In this document: one piece after another, positions 1 to 12,354 of the stretch
How positions within the stretch are numbered: the first letter of the stretch is position 1
Layout: every line of letters starts with the position of its first letter
NCBI GenBank assembly: GCA_029582155.1
Contig: CM055909.1
Location: 49,230,412 to 49,294,411, forward strand
From: Panopea generosa
Lineage: Eukaryota; Mollusca; Bivalvia; Adapedonta; Hiatellidae
Direction of reading: 5' to 3'
DNA: 64,000 nucleotides
The notes under the pieces: model-generated
Seen by the model: only the letters and a program-made list of their open reading frames with translations
What the model was told of the DNA's origin: nothing
Databases searched by the model: none
Made by a program: the position numbers and the translations under genes

Positions 1-290
1 TTGATCCGTCAAAAAGATTTACACGTAGTAAAAATTGTTTAATCTCAAAAAAGAGTTTGATTGACGATGCAAAGTTCATCAAGCAGTATTTAAGTGTTGT
101 CTAGTTTTAGAAAAGAGATTTCTTTCCAATTTTACATCTCCAATTTAGATATTGATTTTGTCTCTTTTTGTTAAATTTGACATACCAAACCATTCAGATT
201 TGATTTATTTGATAATGAAGCTTTTTATCCATTTTGACATTTACGAGACATTTTGAAGCGTTTTTTCATCCCGATATACTCCCTTTAATG
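1..290 (-). mobile_element. 0.5-kb MITE family M10, partial copy at window edge
   Basis: Ends with gatatactccctttaa, the inverted form of the family's ttaaagggagtatatc. The body shares caaaccattcagattt (reverse) with the copy at 54547. The left part is outside the window. Confidence 0.65.
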
Positions 291-1120
291 GACTTGCCAA
301 AAAGATATTAATGTCACTCAATAACTTAAAATGCATATTATCTATTCACAGTGTAATTGCTAGACAGTTTACACCTATCTCTGCTGGTGCATTTATTATA
401 AACCAGGCTTTCTTCTAAAATGCCACAGCAAGTTTGAGAGAAATTTCTTAAAAATAGATTTTAGAGAGTTATAAAAGGGATTATATTGGCATGTAACACA
501 ACCAGCTGTTAATCCAGCCTTTTTTTCTGTATGCAGTGTGCACAAAATAAAGCCTATGTATTAACTTATAACCTTTATTTACCTGAAAGTAATCAAATTA
601 ACAGTAATTGAAAATTGGCCAAAACTTTAATAAGTCCCGCAATAAAGTATTGCGCAATGCTTAAATTGAACTCCGTAAACTTCCCGAACAAAGCCTCGAA
701 AACGAGATCGGGAACGGGTTTTCACAATGTTATCCGATGATTGATTGGAAACCCAAAAGCGGTTGTTAAAAATGGCAAATGTAAACAAAAACAAAAAAGT
801 GGCTTCAGAATCCTGAAGTTTGTAATAAAGAGGTTATGCAATTAGACACTTTCGACGCATATTTCTCTAAGTTATAAGTGTATCTTCATGCTGCGTGGGT
901 ATTTAGGACAGTGAATTGACTTAGGACAGTGAATTGACGGTAATATGCCAATATAATCCCTTTAATTAAAACACTGCCATGGTTCATGTTAACAGCAATA
1001 TTTGGCATTGTTCCATTTCTGACCAGATGAGCATATATAAAAAATAATTCAGTGTAAAAATCTTTATGGGCCAACAACTTCCAACAAGATATCGGCTGAC
1101 ATTTTATTTCCTAACTATAG
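291..1120. other. No gene seen
   Basis: AT-rich sequence; a direct repeat of taggacagtgaattgac near 904-937. No coding exon recognised on either strand. Confidence 0.5.
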
Positions 1121-1283
1121 TGTAAGAGATAAAGTGTTGCCCACAAATGCCAGGGTTGCTGATTCAATCCCAGCTCTATCAGATGCCTCTAAAAAAAGTA
1201 TGCTATTCTATTCAGCAAGTGGACTCAAGAGTGGTTCACATAAGCTTTGAGCTTTCTACACAACTGAGCTAAAATAAATTAGT
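1121..1283 (+). repeat. SINE family S1 copy (degenerate)
   Basis: Contains the B-box-like ggttgctgattcaatccc and ends gagctaaaataaattagta, as does the S1 copy at 37487. The middle is shortened. Confidence 0.65.
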
Positions 1284-1805
1284 ATTTACTCACCCTCTCC
1301 TAAAACTGACACTAACATTTGTCCTTTTTGAGATACTGATATCAAACTCCAATTAGTGGCTTTCACAACTAAAAGCTATATCTGACATGAACCCAAACGA
1401 AGTGACAAGAACCAGGCTTGCTGACTTCTTGTCAGCTAATTGATGCTGGACATATTTACTGTGGGAACAATCAACAATGTTAAGAACAATGACACTTAAT
1501 CATGTGATATCTTTCTGTATCTGAGCAGGTGCTCTTGAAAAATAAAATTAATCAATCCACAAAAACTCTCAGGACCTCTGATACATTAGTTTAGAGTAAT
1601 ATAATATGTTTCATGTTCTGTTTTATCCTCCCTATTACAGTTACAACATGTCCAGGATCAATCACAGGTGTTTTTTGTTACATCAATGGCATAAGAAACT
1701 GGGACATCAAAGTAGTTTTGCTATTTTTAAACACAACAGCTGGCAAAAAATGCTGTATTTTCATCATTTGATATATATATATATATGTCCACCCTGTCCA
1801 GATAT

Positions 1806-1955
1806 GTTGCATGTAATTCCATAGTATATAAGTCATGGTCGACACCAAATTTATTGGTTTGGCAGAGGCCTTGATATTGTATCTATGGTTTGCATTGTAG
1901 CTAGGCGCACTCGCCGTAGTCTGGTCTGTACATTTATGTCTTGGTTATTCACAAA
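1806..1955 (+). repeat. 150-bp dispersed repeat, copy 1
   Basis: ccatagtatataagtcatgg, accaaatttattggtttggc and agaggccttgatattgtatc match 38335-38480 nearly base for base. An (AT)n tract follows (1970-1990). Confidence 0.8.
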
Positions 1956-1966
1956 TAATTATCTCC

Positions 1967-1997
<31 letters not shown>

Positions 1998-2217
1998 TAA
2001 TTATGATTTAATCAAAAATTTAGACATTTGCTTTATTTGTTGTTGCTGTCATCCTTGTTGAGATTTTTCTTTTACAATTTAAAACTTATAAGACAGCAAA
2101 TTAAAATTTTGTAAATTGCACATGACAAGGATAGCCCACTATATGTTAGTAAATTTTATCAAAATTTAAGTCTGAAATGGAATATACCTCATGTAAAATT
2201 TTACAAATATTACCATA

Positions 2218-2403
2218 CAGTCAACCCTGTCTTAAGCTGCCAGTCAAAGGAAAGAGCAAAAGTGGCCTTTTTAGACAGGTTGTTGAATACAGGTTAATGC
2301 AATCTGAAGAAATACAAAATAAAATTTAATGGAATATAGCATTTGTGGCTGCTAAAGACAAGTGGCTGCTCAATAGAGGTGACAGCTTATACAGGTTTGA
2401 CTG
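2218..2403. mobile_element. MITE family M2 (pogo-like), copy A
   Basis: Ends CAGTCAACCCTGTCTTAAGC and ACAGGTTTGACTG with TA on both sides; inner sequence ctgctaaagacaagtggctg. It is joined directly to a 0.5-kb-family fragment at 2406-2621, after which a second M2 3' end (ggctgcttacacaggtctga) appears. Confidence 0.78.
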
Positions 2404-2405
2404 TA

Positions 2406-2656
2406 TATCAAATTCATCATAACAATATTTTAATCAAAGTGATAACTTTGAAACAAAATCCCTATTCTAAAAATAGACTGCTAAAATACTGCTTGATGAC
2501 CTTCACATCGTCATAAGGAGTCTATGTAAGATAAAACAAATTCGACAATATGTAAACCAGTATGACAGGTAATAATTGATATCAAAATGAAGTTACTTTT
2601 GATATGTCACAAACTGGAAATGTAATAGAGGCTGCTTACACAGGTCTGACTGTGTA
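2406..2656 (+). mobile_element. M10 internal fragment fused between two M2 ends
   Basis: Contains tgcttgatgaccttcacatc, cataaggagtctatgtaaga and aaaccagtatgacaggtaat from M10, without M10 ends. It is followed by gaggctgcttacacaggtc, an M2 3' end. A composite or recombined remnant. Confidence 0.6.
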
Positions 2657-2883
2657 TCAAACTTAACGTGTTTTGTATAATTACACAAAAAATATTAATG
2701 AAGTACATAGACCCTTTCAATGTTATTCTTCAAATGGTGGGGGAATAGAATTGATTAAATACCAGAAAAAGTTCATTGCAAACCTTGTTTTTTATTTATG
2801 GCAGTAATTTAATTTTGAATATAATTCACAAACTGACCAACACAGGCAATCGGAATATCTCGTTTTTGCCTTTGATGAGGTTA

Positions 2884-3050
2884 TGGCCATTATAAATTAA
2901 TTGCTAGATTATCATCCAAATTTTTCTTAAAAAGGGGGAGGGGGGGTTTTATTATTATTTTATTTTTTAATGAAAATAAAAAGGGTTGGGTGGCATGAAA
3001 ATTTGGGGGCAGGCGGAGATGATAATGTAACAATTGATTTATTATGGCCT
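2884..3050. mobile_element. TIR element family M7, copy 1
   Basis: Opens ggccattataaattaattgc and tagattatcatcc; closes ggagatgataatgt, then aatt.atttattatggcc as the inverted copy. The middle is a G-rich then A/T run. A second copy is at 50151. Confidence 0.7.
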
Positions 3051-3859
3051 AACAAAAAACAGTTAGAATTTAAAATTAACTGTCCTTCATGTGTCATACA
3101 GCTCCCCTTCTAAACCATTTTTTGAAGCTAAATGGAAGGTTATTGCAAAAAGATCAAATTTCCATAAAGCATGGCAAATTTATAAATGCATAAACAAACT
3201 TGTTCCAGACATCTTTTTTTAACAAATTTAAATAGTTAAAAGCTTGTGCAAATGGGGATAAAGTGGTTTAAACAAAATCAATCTTCGCTATTCCCGGGGT
3301 CTCACATGGAACACTATCACCTCAATTGTACACAAGTCAAGAATATATAGAGGATCTTACATAAGAGTTCATTTACTAATGAATATATTAAACGAGTTGG
3401 CAAAAATATATTTTGCGAGGCTCTACCGAGCTTTATATCATTTTTGCCAATAGTAAATTCAATAATAAATGTGCACTAACGTAAGATTCTTTTTTATCAC
3501 ATTACTCAGTAACGTGGTACAATAACCTTTTATTAAACATATCACCTCTATAATGAACAAGAATAAATAGGGACATATTAGTTTCAGTCAGTCGTCATTA
3601 TGATAATAACATCATTTTACCATGACAAATCAATGTTATTTATACATTCGGTTAAGTACTTCAGTAATTTACTTATGAGAGCCGAGTTAAACGAAAAACA
3701 ACGTGTGAGGATTCAGAAGAGATATAACACTAGGTTAATATCTAACATATGTTGTGGTTTATTGCACTCCATACCGTAAATTAAGTGACAAAAAGAAATA
3801 TTAAACTTTTAGTCTTCATGAGCACCAGTCGCTACAATTCCTCAGTATGCTGTGTTTTT
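3051..3859. other. No gene seen; degenerate repeat
   Basis: Contains an inverted pair around 3365-3485 (cttacataagagttcattta versus acgtaagattct) suggesting an old TIR element. No coding region recognised. Confidence 0.35.
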
Positions 3860-4215
3860 ATCATTACAGTCATGGACATGTTGGAAATGAGGATCCATCT
3901 AAGGTGCAGTCTCAAGATCACTTTCCACCCATATCCGCAAGTTCAAGTTCCACTTGGTTAAAAACCTTTGTGAAAAATTAGCCGGTTTCATGCGGAAGGA
4001 TGGTTGTTCTACTCAGATTTACTCTGGAGAGCTTAGTAAAGCATCAGACCAAAGATCTGTGGGTCGTGCATTTCACCCTCCGCCACGGTTATGTCCTTGA
4101 GTAAGACACTTAATACGCATATGCTTAGTACTGGATCTAAACAGGAATACTTTGAGAGTGATTTGTCTAAGTTTTAAGAACTTGTTCCACAAGTGGTGTA
4201 GAATAAATAGAGTTT
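3860..4215 (+). repeat. SINE S3 fragment followed by SINE S4
   Basis: 3860-4027 matches S3 (catctaaggtgcagtctcaa, cggaaggatggttgttctac). 4028-4215 matches S4 (cttgagtaagacacttaata, cgcatatgcttagtactgg, tttgtctaagttttaagaac). The two families are joined head-to-tail or recombined. Confidence 0.6.
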
Positions 4216-4562
4216 TTAAAATTCTGAGGTAATGTTGGAAATGCAATGAATCTGATTAATTCAATTAATTTTGGGAAAGAGATAAAATTATGTATATAAG
4301 TTTAATAGATTTTCTTTGAATCTTTTTATCTGTTACTTTTATAATTATGTTAATTGATTTTTACCATGCATGTGAATGAACTAATGTTTAAAATAGCTAA
4401 ACTATTTATGACTGTATGTTTATTTTACCCTACTGGTGCAAAAAGGTACCTAGTGCCTTCTTATTTCATATGCACTTGGTACTTTATTGCTTTTATGGGA
4501 CGAATTTAATTTTAATGTATATAACAATGATTTAGTTATACTTATTTATTTCAGCTTGATTG

Positions 4563-7500
4563 CAAGGTAAACTCAGAGCTTACATGAACTGTCCGTTTCC
4601 TGGGTAGAGCCAGTACTGATGGTTGTTTTGGAGAGGCAAGGTAAACTCATAGCTTACATGAACTGTCTGTTTCCAGGGTAGAACCAGTACTGAGTGTTGT
4701 TTTGGAGAGGCAAGGTAAACTCATAGCTTACATGAACTGTCCGTTTCCAGGGTAGAACCAGTACTGAGTGTTGTTTTGGAGAGGCAAGGTAAACTCAGAG
4801 CTTACATGAACTGTCCGTTTCCAGGGTAGAACCAGTACTGAGTGTTGTTTTGGAGAGGCAAGGTAAACTCATAGCTTACATGAACTGTCCATTTCCAGGG
4901 TAGAACCAGTACTGAGTGTTGTTTTGGAGAGGCATGGTAAACTCAGAGCTTACATGAACTGTCCGTTTCCAGGGTAGAACCAGTACTGAGTGTTGTTTTG
5001 GAGAGGCAAGGTAAACTCATAGCTTACATGAACTGTCCGTTTCCAGGGTAGAACCAGTACTGAGTGTTGTTTTGGAGAGGCAAGGTAAACTCATAGCTTA
5101 CATGAACTGTCCGTTTCCTGGGTAGAGCCAGTACTGAGTGTTGTTTTGGAGAGGCAAGGTAAACTCATAGCTTACATGAACTGTCCGTTTCCCGGGTAGA
5201 GCCAGTACTGAGTGTTGTTTTGGAGAGGCAAGGTAAACTCATAGCTTACATGAACTGTCCGTTTCCAGGGTAGAACCAGAACTGAGTGTTGTTTTGGAGA
5301 GGCAAGGTAAACTCAGAGCTTACATGAACTGTCCATTTCCAGGGTAGAACCAGTACTGAGTGTTGTTTTGGAGAGGCAAGGTAAACTCATAGCTTACATG
5401 AACTGTCCGTTTCCAGGGTAGAACCAGTACTGAGTGTTGTTTTGGAGAGGCAAGGTAAACTCATAGCTTACATGAACTGTCCGTTTCCAGGGTAGAACCA
5501 GTACTGAGTGTTGTTTTGGAGAGGCAAGGTAAACTCAGAGCTTACATGAACTGTCCGTTTCCAGGGTAGAACCAGTACTGAGTGTTGTTTTGGAGAGGCA
5601 AGGTAAACTCAGAGCTTACACGAACTGTGCGTTTCCAGGGTAGAGCCAGTACTGAGTGTTGTTTTGGAGAGGCAAGGTAAACTCATAGCTTACATGAACT
5701 GTCCGTTTCCAGGGTAGAGCCAGTACTGAGTGTTGTTTTGGAGAGGCAAGGTAAACTCAGAGCTTACATGAACTGTCCGTTTCCCGGGTAGAACCAGTAC
5801 TGAGTGTTGTTTTGGAGAGGCAAGGTAAACTCAGAGCTTACATGAACTGTCCGTTTCCCGGGTAGAACCAGTACTGAGTGTTGTTTTGGAGAGGCAAGGT
5901 AAACTCATAGCTTACATGAACTGTCCGTTTCCAGGGTAGAACCAGTACTGAGTGTTGTTTTGGAGAGGCAAGGTAAACTCATAGCTTACATGAACTGTCC
6001 GTTTCCCGGGTAGAACCAGTACTGAGTGTTGTTTTGGAGAGGCAAGGTAAACTCATAGCTTACATGAACTGTCCGTTTCCCGGGTAGAACCAGTACTGAG
6101 TGTTGTTTTGGAGAGGCAAGGTAAACTCATAGCTTACATGAACTGTCCGTTTCCAGGGTAGAACCAGTACTGAGTGTTGTTTTGGAGAGGCAAGGTAAAC
6201 TCAGAGCTTACATGAACTGTCCGTTTCCAGGGTAGAACCAGTACTGAGTGTTGTTTTGGAGAGGCAAGGTAAACTCATAGCTTACATGAACTGTCCATTT
6301 CCAGGGTAGAACCAGTACTGAGTGTTGTTTTGGAGAGGCAAGGTAAACTCAGAGCTTACATGAACTGTCCGTTTCCAGGGTAGAACCAGTACTGAGTGTT
6401 GTTTTGGAGAGGCAAGGTAAACTCATAGCTTACATGAACTGTCCGTTTCCAGGGTAGAACCAGTACTGAGTGTTGTTTTGGAGAGGCAAGGTAAACTCAT
6501 AGCTTACATGAACTGTCCGTTTCCTGGGTAGAGCCAGTACTGAGTGTTGTTTTGGAGAGGCAAGGTAAACTCATAGCTTACATGAACTGTCCGTTTCCAG
6601 GGTAGAACCAGAACTGAGTGTTGTTTTGGAGAGGCAAGGTAAACTCAGAGCTTACATGAACTGTCCATTTCCAGGGTAGAACCAGTACTGAGTGTTGTTT
6701 TGGAGAGGCAAGGTAAACTCATAGCTTACATGAACTGTCCGTTTCCAGGGTAGAACCAGTACTGAGTGTTGTTTTGGAGAGGCAAGGTAAACTCATAGCT
6801 TACATGAACTGTCCGTTTCCAGGGTAGAACCAGTACTGAGTGTTGTTTTGGAGAGGCAAGGTAAACTCAGAGCTTACATGAACTGTCCGTTTCCAGGGTA
6901 GAGCCAGTACTGAGTGTTGTTTTGGAGAGGCAAGGTAAACTCAGAGCTTACACGAACTGTGCGTTTCCAGGGTAGAGCCAGTACTGAGTGTTGTTTTGGA
7001 GAGGCAAGGTAAACTCATAGCTTACATGAACTGTCCGTTTCCAGGGTAGAGCCAGTACTGAGTGTTGTTTTGGAGAGGCAAGGTAAACTCAGAGCTTACA
7101 TGAACTGTCCGTTTCCCGGGTAGAACCAGTACTGAGTGTTGTTTTGGAGAGGCAAGGTAAACTCATAGCTTACATGAACTGTCCGTTTCCCGGGTAGAAC
7201 CAGTACTGAGTGTTGTTTTGGAGAGGCAAGGTAAACTCATAGCTTACATGAACTGTCCGTTTCCAGGGTAGAACCAGTACTGAGTGTTGTTTTGGAGAGG
7301 CAAGGTAAACTCAGAGCTTACATGAACTGTCCTTTTCCCGGGTAGAACCAGTACTGAGTGTTGTTTTGGAGAGGCAAGGTAAACTCATAGCTTACATGAA
7401 CTGTCCGTTTCCAGGGTAGAACCAGTACTGAGTGTTGTTTTGGAGAGGCAAGGTAAACTCATAGCTTACATGAACTGTTCGTTTCCAGGGTAGAACCAGT

Positions 7501-9078
7501 ACTGAGTGTTGTTTTGGAGAGGCAAGGTAAACTCAGAGCTTACATGAACTGTCCGTTTCCCGGGAAGAACCAGTACTGAGTGTTGTTTTGGAGAGGCAAG
7601 GTAAACTCATAGCTTACATGAACTGTCCATTTCCAGGGTAGAACCAGTACTGAGTGTTGTTTTGGAGAGGCAAGGTAAACTCAGAGCTTACATGAACTGT
7701 CCGTTTCCCCGGGTAGAACCAGTACTGAGTGTTGTTTTGGAGAGGCAAGGTAAACTCATAGCTTACATGAACTGTCCGTTTCCCGGGTAGAACCAGTACT
7801 GAGTGTTGTTTTGGAGAGGCAAGGTAAACTCATAGCTTACATGAACTGTCCGTTTCCAGGGTAGAACCAGTACTGAGTGTTGTTTTGGAGAGGCAAGGTA
7901 AACTCATAGCTTACATGAACTGTCCGTTTCCAGGGTAGAACCAGTACTGAGTGTTGTTTTGGAGAGGCAAGGTAAACTCAGAGCTTACATGAACTGTCCG
8001 TTTCCAGGGTAGAGCCAGTACTGAGTGTTGTTTTGGAGAGGCAAGGTAAACTCAGAGCTTACACGAACTGTGCGTTTCCAGGGTAGAGCCAGTACTGAGT
8101 GTTGTTTTGGAGAGGCAAGGTAAACTCATAGCTTACATGAACTGTCCGTTTCCAGGGTAGAGCCAGTACTGAGTGTTGTTTTGGAGAGGCAAGGTAAACT
8201 CAGAGCTTACATGAACTGTCCGTTTCCCGGGTAGAACCAGTACTGAGTGTTGTTTTGGAGAGGCAAGGTAAACTCATAGCTTACATGAACTGTCCGTTTC
8301 CCGGGTAGAACCAGTACTGAGTGTTGTTTTGGAGAGGCAAGGTAAACTCATAGCTTACATGAACTGTCCGTTTCCAGGGTAGAACCAGTACTGAGTGTTG
8401 TTTTGGAGAGGCAAGGTAAACTCAGAGCTTACATGAACTGTCCTTTTCCCGGGTAGAACCAGTACTGAGTGTTGTTTTGGAGAGGCAAGGTAAACTCATA
8501 GCTTACATGAACTGTCCGTTTCCAGGGTAGAACCAGTACTGAGTGTTGTTTTGGAGAGGCAAGGTAAACTCATAGCTTACATGAACTGTTCGTTTCCAGG
8601 GTAGAACCAGTACTGAGTGTTGTTTTGGAGAGGCAAGGTAAACTCAGAGCTTACATGAACTGTCCGTTTCCCGGGAAGAACCAGTACTGAGTGTTGTTTT
8701 GGAGAGGCAAGGTAAACTCATAGCTTACATGAACTGTCCATTTCCAGGGTAGAACCAGTACTGAGTGTTGTTTTGGAGAGGCAAGGTAAACTCAGAGCTT
8801 ACATGAACTGTCCGTTTCCCCGGGTAGAACCAGTACTGAGTGTTGTTTTGGAGAGGCAAGGTAAACTCATAGCTTACATGAACTGTCCGTTTCCCGGGTA
8901 GAACCAGTACTGAGTGTTGTTTTGGAGAGGCAAGGTAAACTCATAGTTTACATGAACTGTCCGTTTCCAGGGTAGAACCAGTACTGAGTGTTGTTTTGGA
9001 GAGGCAAGGTAAACTCATAGCTTACATGAACTGTCCGTTTCCCGGGTAGAACCAGTACTAAGTGTTGTTTTGGAGAGG
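4563..9078. repeat. 74-bp tandem array, about 61 units, inside a SINE
   Basis: The unit contains aaggtaaactcatagctt, acatgaactgtccgtttcc and agggtagaaccagtactg, repeating every 74 bases. Length 4516 equals 61 x 74 plus 2; two units carry one extra C (near 7708 and 8821). The left flank (4549-4562, cagcttgattg) and right flank (9072-9160, tRNA-like head on the minus strand) are the two ends of a SINE also present at 31226 and 37181, so the array is an expansion of that SINE's middle. Marker variants show higher-order copying: one shift of 18 units (1332 bp) and one of 15 units (1111 bp). Confidence 0.93.
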
Positions 9079-9165
9079 CCTACTGATCCAGCTCAGGACC
9101 AAACCCGCAACCTCTGGCATGAGTTGCCAACACTCTATCCAATGGACTACGCCCCTCCCCTTTTG
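9072..9165 (-). repeat. tRNA-like head of SINE family S1 flanking the 74-bp array
   Basis: Reads gaccaaacccgcaacctctg on the plus strand, the reverse of a Pol III B-box region, followed by the tRNA-like 5' end. The same sequence ends the S1 copies near 31370 and 37350. It is the severed right half of the element whose left half is at 4549. Confidence 0.8.
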
Positions 9166-11035
9166 GAAATAGAACTCGCAGGTCAAAATTTAGAGCTCTC
9201 TTTAATGAACACATCAAGAAATACTTGAAAACATAAATATTTATAGGAAACACGAATAATCCACTTTTCAGTAAGTAAACACAATGTTTGAGGAAATAAT
9301 TATCTGTAAGCTATGCACAATTCCATCAAACTTATTCTAATTTCTACATAGTTTATGGGTATAATTTAAACTGATCATGCCTTGTTGATTAAATTTTATA
9401 CAGAAACAGAGCCTAGATCGTGCTGCTGGTCATGATCCTCAGTTAACGATCCAGAACAAAAACAGCCCCACCGCACTCATGTTATATTGTCTGCATGAAA
9501 TGTTGTATTAAAGCTACTCTTCCTCCCTTTCCAACATTCTTTTTATTGAATGCTTACAATCAAAGAAATATTAAGGTCAGTTTCATAAATATTACTCATC
9601 CTGACCAAATGTTCACTCATCATGGAATTTTTCAGCCCTATGCATAATATTTTGTATGTATTAAATGTACCTGTGTGAATAAAAGTTGCATTAAAATAAA
9701 AATGTTTTGTTGGGATTTTTATCTTATTTTAGTCCAGTTTATTTATGTGAACATGGGAGTTGACCCAAAATTTGATTTTACCAATCAGATGGCCATATCA
9801 ACCATTCTAAACTTACTATACCTATTACAAGGGAAGTAACCTGTCATTCAAATACAGCAACAAATTCACCTATGATTATCTACCATCAGTACACTTGCAG
9901 CGGCAGATCCAGGATTTTAGTTCAGAAGGGGCGTGCTTTGTGGGAGCGCAACGAACCTGAACCTGCACATGTTTTTCAGTAGAAATATTGTGCATTTTAA
10001 TAAAATATGGGACTTTTATGAAGGGGTGAACACCTTTTTTTTTTTTAAAGAGTAGATCCGCCATTGCTTTTGGTAAGTACAAAATTTCTCAACATCAACA
10101 ACAGCATTTTACACATTAATGGCTGAGTCTTGAACAGTTAATTCATTTTAATACTGGCAAAAACATAATTAAACCACAGCTTATAACAGCTTCCTTTACA
10201 AACATGTAACGAAAGAAGAGTGTAACTGATAGAAACACAAATATACAGAGACAGTAAAAATTCCAACAAACCAGAACAACGGTCATGAATAACATGTTAC
10301 GTGTAGACAAAATATCTCATTAAACTTTTTTTGCTTCCTTCCTTCTTAAAACAAGTCTGCACAATTAAAATAAAATACACGCATCAGTCAATCATTAGTG
10401 GTGAAAAAAATAATTTCTGGCAAACTCTCTGTCTGAAAACAGGTTGAAGAAAAGTCTGGAAATGCACTACTGACGAGGTTGATAGCTTTTATTACAGGGA
10501 AAGTAACTGTTAATCATTTTCCAAATATAATAACAGGGTTTTTTTACCTTATTAAACAAAAGCTGCCATTCGGTGGCCTCCCAATTAAAAAAATCATGTT
10601 TTTTTTCCTAAATTTTTCTTTTTTTAAATTTTTCTTACATTAAGGGATAAAAAACAACAACAGTAACTGGATAATGAAGTATTATTGTAAAATCTGATAA
10701 TTATTGGTTAGAACATGAGCTTAACAGTATTACTTACAGCTTTTTTTTCCTGTTTGCTAAAGCCTTAAAAAATCCCAGTTACCCCTCAATCATGCTATTT
10801 TTTTCGCAATCTCGAAAGCTTTGGCCCCTTCCCAATTTCCAGAAAAAAGCTCTGTATAAAGATCATAAAAGAAATGTTGTATGGGATTTTTCCTTTTTAA
10901 ACAATATTTTAGTTAATGAACGGCGGTCAGTGCACCCAGCCATAATTTCTGGGATCTGGCAGGCAGAAAACCCATACTAGACACACGTTAGCTTTGCATG
11001 TCATTGATTATTTCCCCACATATTTAGATGTTGAA
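9166..11035. other. No gene seen
   Basis: AT-rich, with only the small TIR-like element at 9896-10066 and homopolymer T runs. The short open frames here have no recognisable features. Confidence 0.5.
9896..10066. mobile_element. Short TIR-like element
   Basis: Left end gcagcggcagatccagg and right end gtagatccgccattgc are approximate inverted copies. Between them lies ggggcgtgctttgtgggagc. The class is unknown. Confidence 0.45.
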
Positions 11036-11128
11036 GAGTCATGGCCATCAAACAAAGTTCATGACAATTTATCACTGAGACTGTTGCTAGTGAGCTGGAT
11101 TCAAACATGCGGTCCATGTATTAACAGA
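11036..11128 (-). repeat. SINE family S2 fragment, reverse
   Basis: Contains tatcactgagactgttgc and gagctggattcaaaca, matching the head-proximal part of S2 in reverse. Truncated. Confidence 0.5.
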
Positions 11129-11854
11129 TAGACCCAGGTTAATGATAAAAGAGTTCTTTTGAATCAGACAAGCTGTTACAAGAAAACAATATAGAGATCA
11201 GACTTTAATTTCACTAACATATTTAAATGCAGACCTGTATAAACTTGAATCTAACAAGAGGCCCTGTGCTGCTCTACTGTCAGTTACAAAATGACCATAC
11301 AAAGATGCTATGGGTGGGTACTGCAAGAAGAAAAGGTACTGTGGCATCTTAAGTGAGTACCATGTATACCGTGTAAAGTCCAAGATTTTTTCAGATATCA
11401 GATAAGCCATGCTTGTTGTGAACAATTTCCCAATTGTCAGCAATTTTGATTATGCTCAATGTAGAAACAGTAATGTAGTTTATATGTAAGATAAAGTATT
11501 TTATGTACAAGGGTTTATGTTCTGTCTGGCTGGTATAGTTTACCAAAATATAATTTGGCATCACCTTTAATATATTGGTTTGGTTCCCGGGCGATGTGCG
11601 CTCGACCAAAATAATAACAGAACATGGTAACCAGTCAGTTTCTCAGTTCTGACTGGATACTCAAGGATACTTGATGTGACATTTTTTCGAGTCACCATTT
11701 TTAATTTTACCCACCATCACCACCTTAATTCCTCCAGGGCTCCTAGTAATTTTTATTCTAACCTTAGTCTATATTATATTTTAGTCAGATTAGAACATAC
11801 TACCTCTTTTGTTGTTTTTATGCTCTTTACTTTGTATCCTGTGGTTTTGTATAC

Positions 11855-12078
11855 CCCTTTACTTCATATAGACGCCTTTGGACACCTCTAATATTGAAAG
11901 CATTAATTCACCACGTGTAGGCAATGGATGAATTATGTTTTTATATTAACTGACAGAGTGGAAAACAGTGCAGGAAGTGTTCAGATTGCTCGTTACGAGC
12001 AATCTGAACTCTTCCTGTACTGTTTTCAAAGGCCTTCTGTGATTGGTGCGGGGAAACGCGTATCTATGAAGTAAAGGG
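11855..12078 (+). mobile_element. piggyBac-like hairpin MITE, copy 1
   Basis: Ends CCCCTTTACTTCATATAGAC and gtctatgaagtaaaggg type. The core is a palindrome: aacagtgcaggaagtgttca, gattgctcgt/acgagcaatc, tgaactcttcctgtactgtt. The flanks (ATA/ATAC) do not keep TTAA. Confidence 0.78.
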
Positions 12079-12092
12079 ATACTCAGATATGT

Positions 12093-12123
12093 TTTGATAT
12101 ATATATATATATATATATATATG
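12093..12123. repeat. (AT)n microsatellite
   Basis: About 14 AT dinucleotides directly after the piggyBac-like MITE copy 1. A shorter one is at 1970-1990. Confidence 0.9.
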
Positions 12124-12354
12124 TATTGGCAATTAATGTATCTCTTCAGGAAATATATAAGATAATCCCCGGCATTTTTAATTAAAATGCCCATTTTAAC
12201 TTACATTGTGTTTTATTGTTACATCTTTACCATACAAGCAACTTTGGTCCATCCTATTCACTGTTCATCATTTATAGTATCCGAAGTAACATAAACACCA
12301 AGAAGAAATGGTCTGATAATCTGACATATTTTTTACAATAAAGACAACTAAAAA

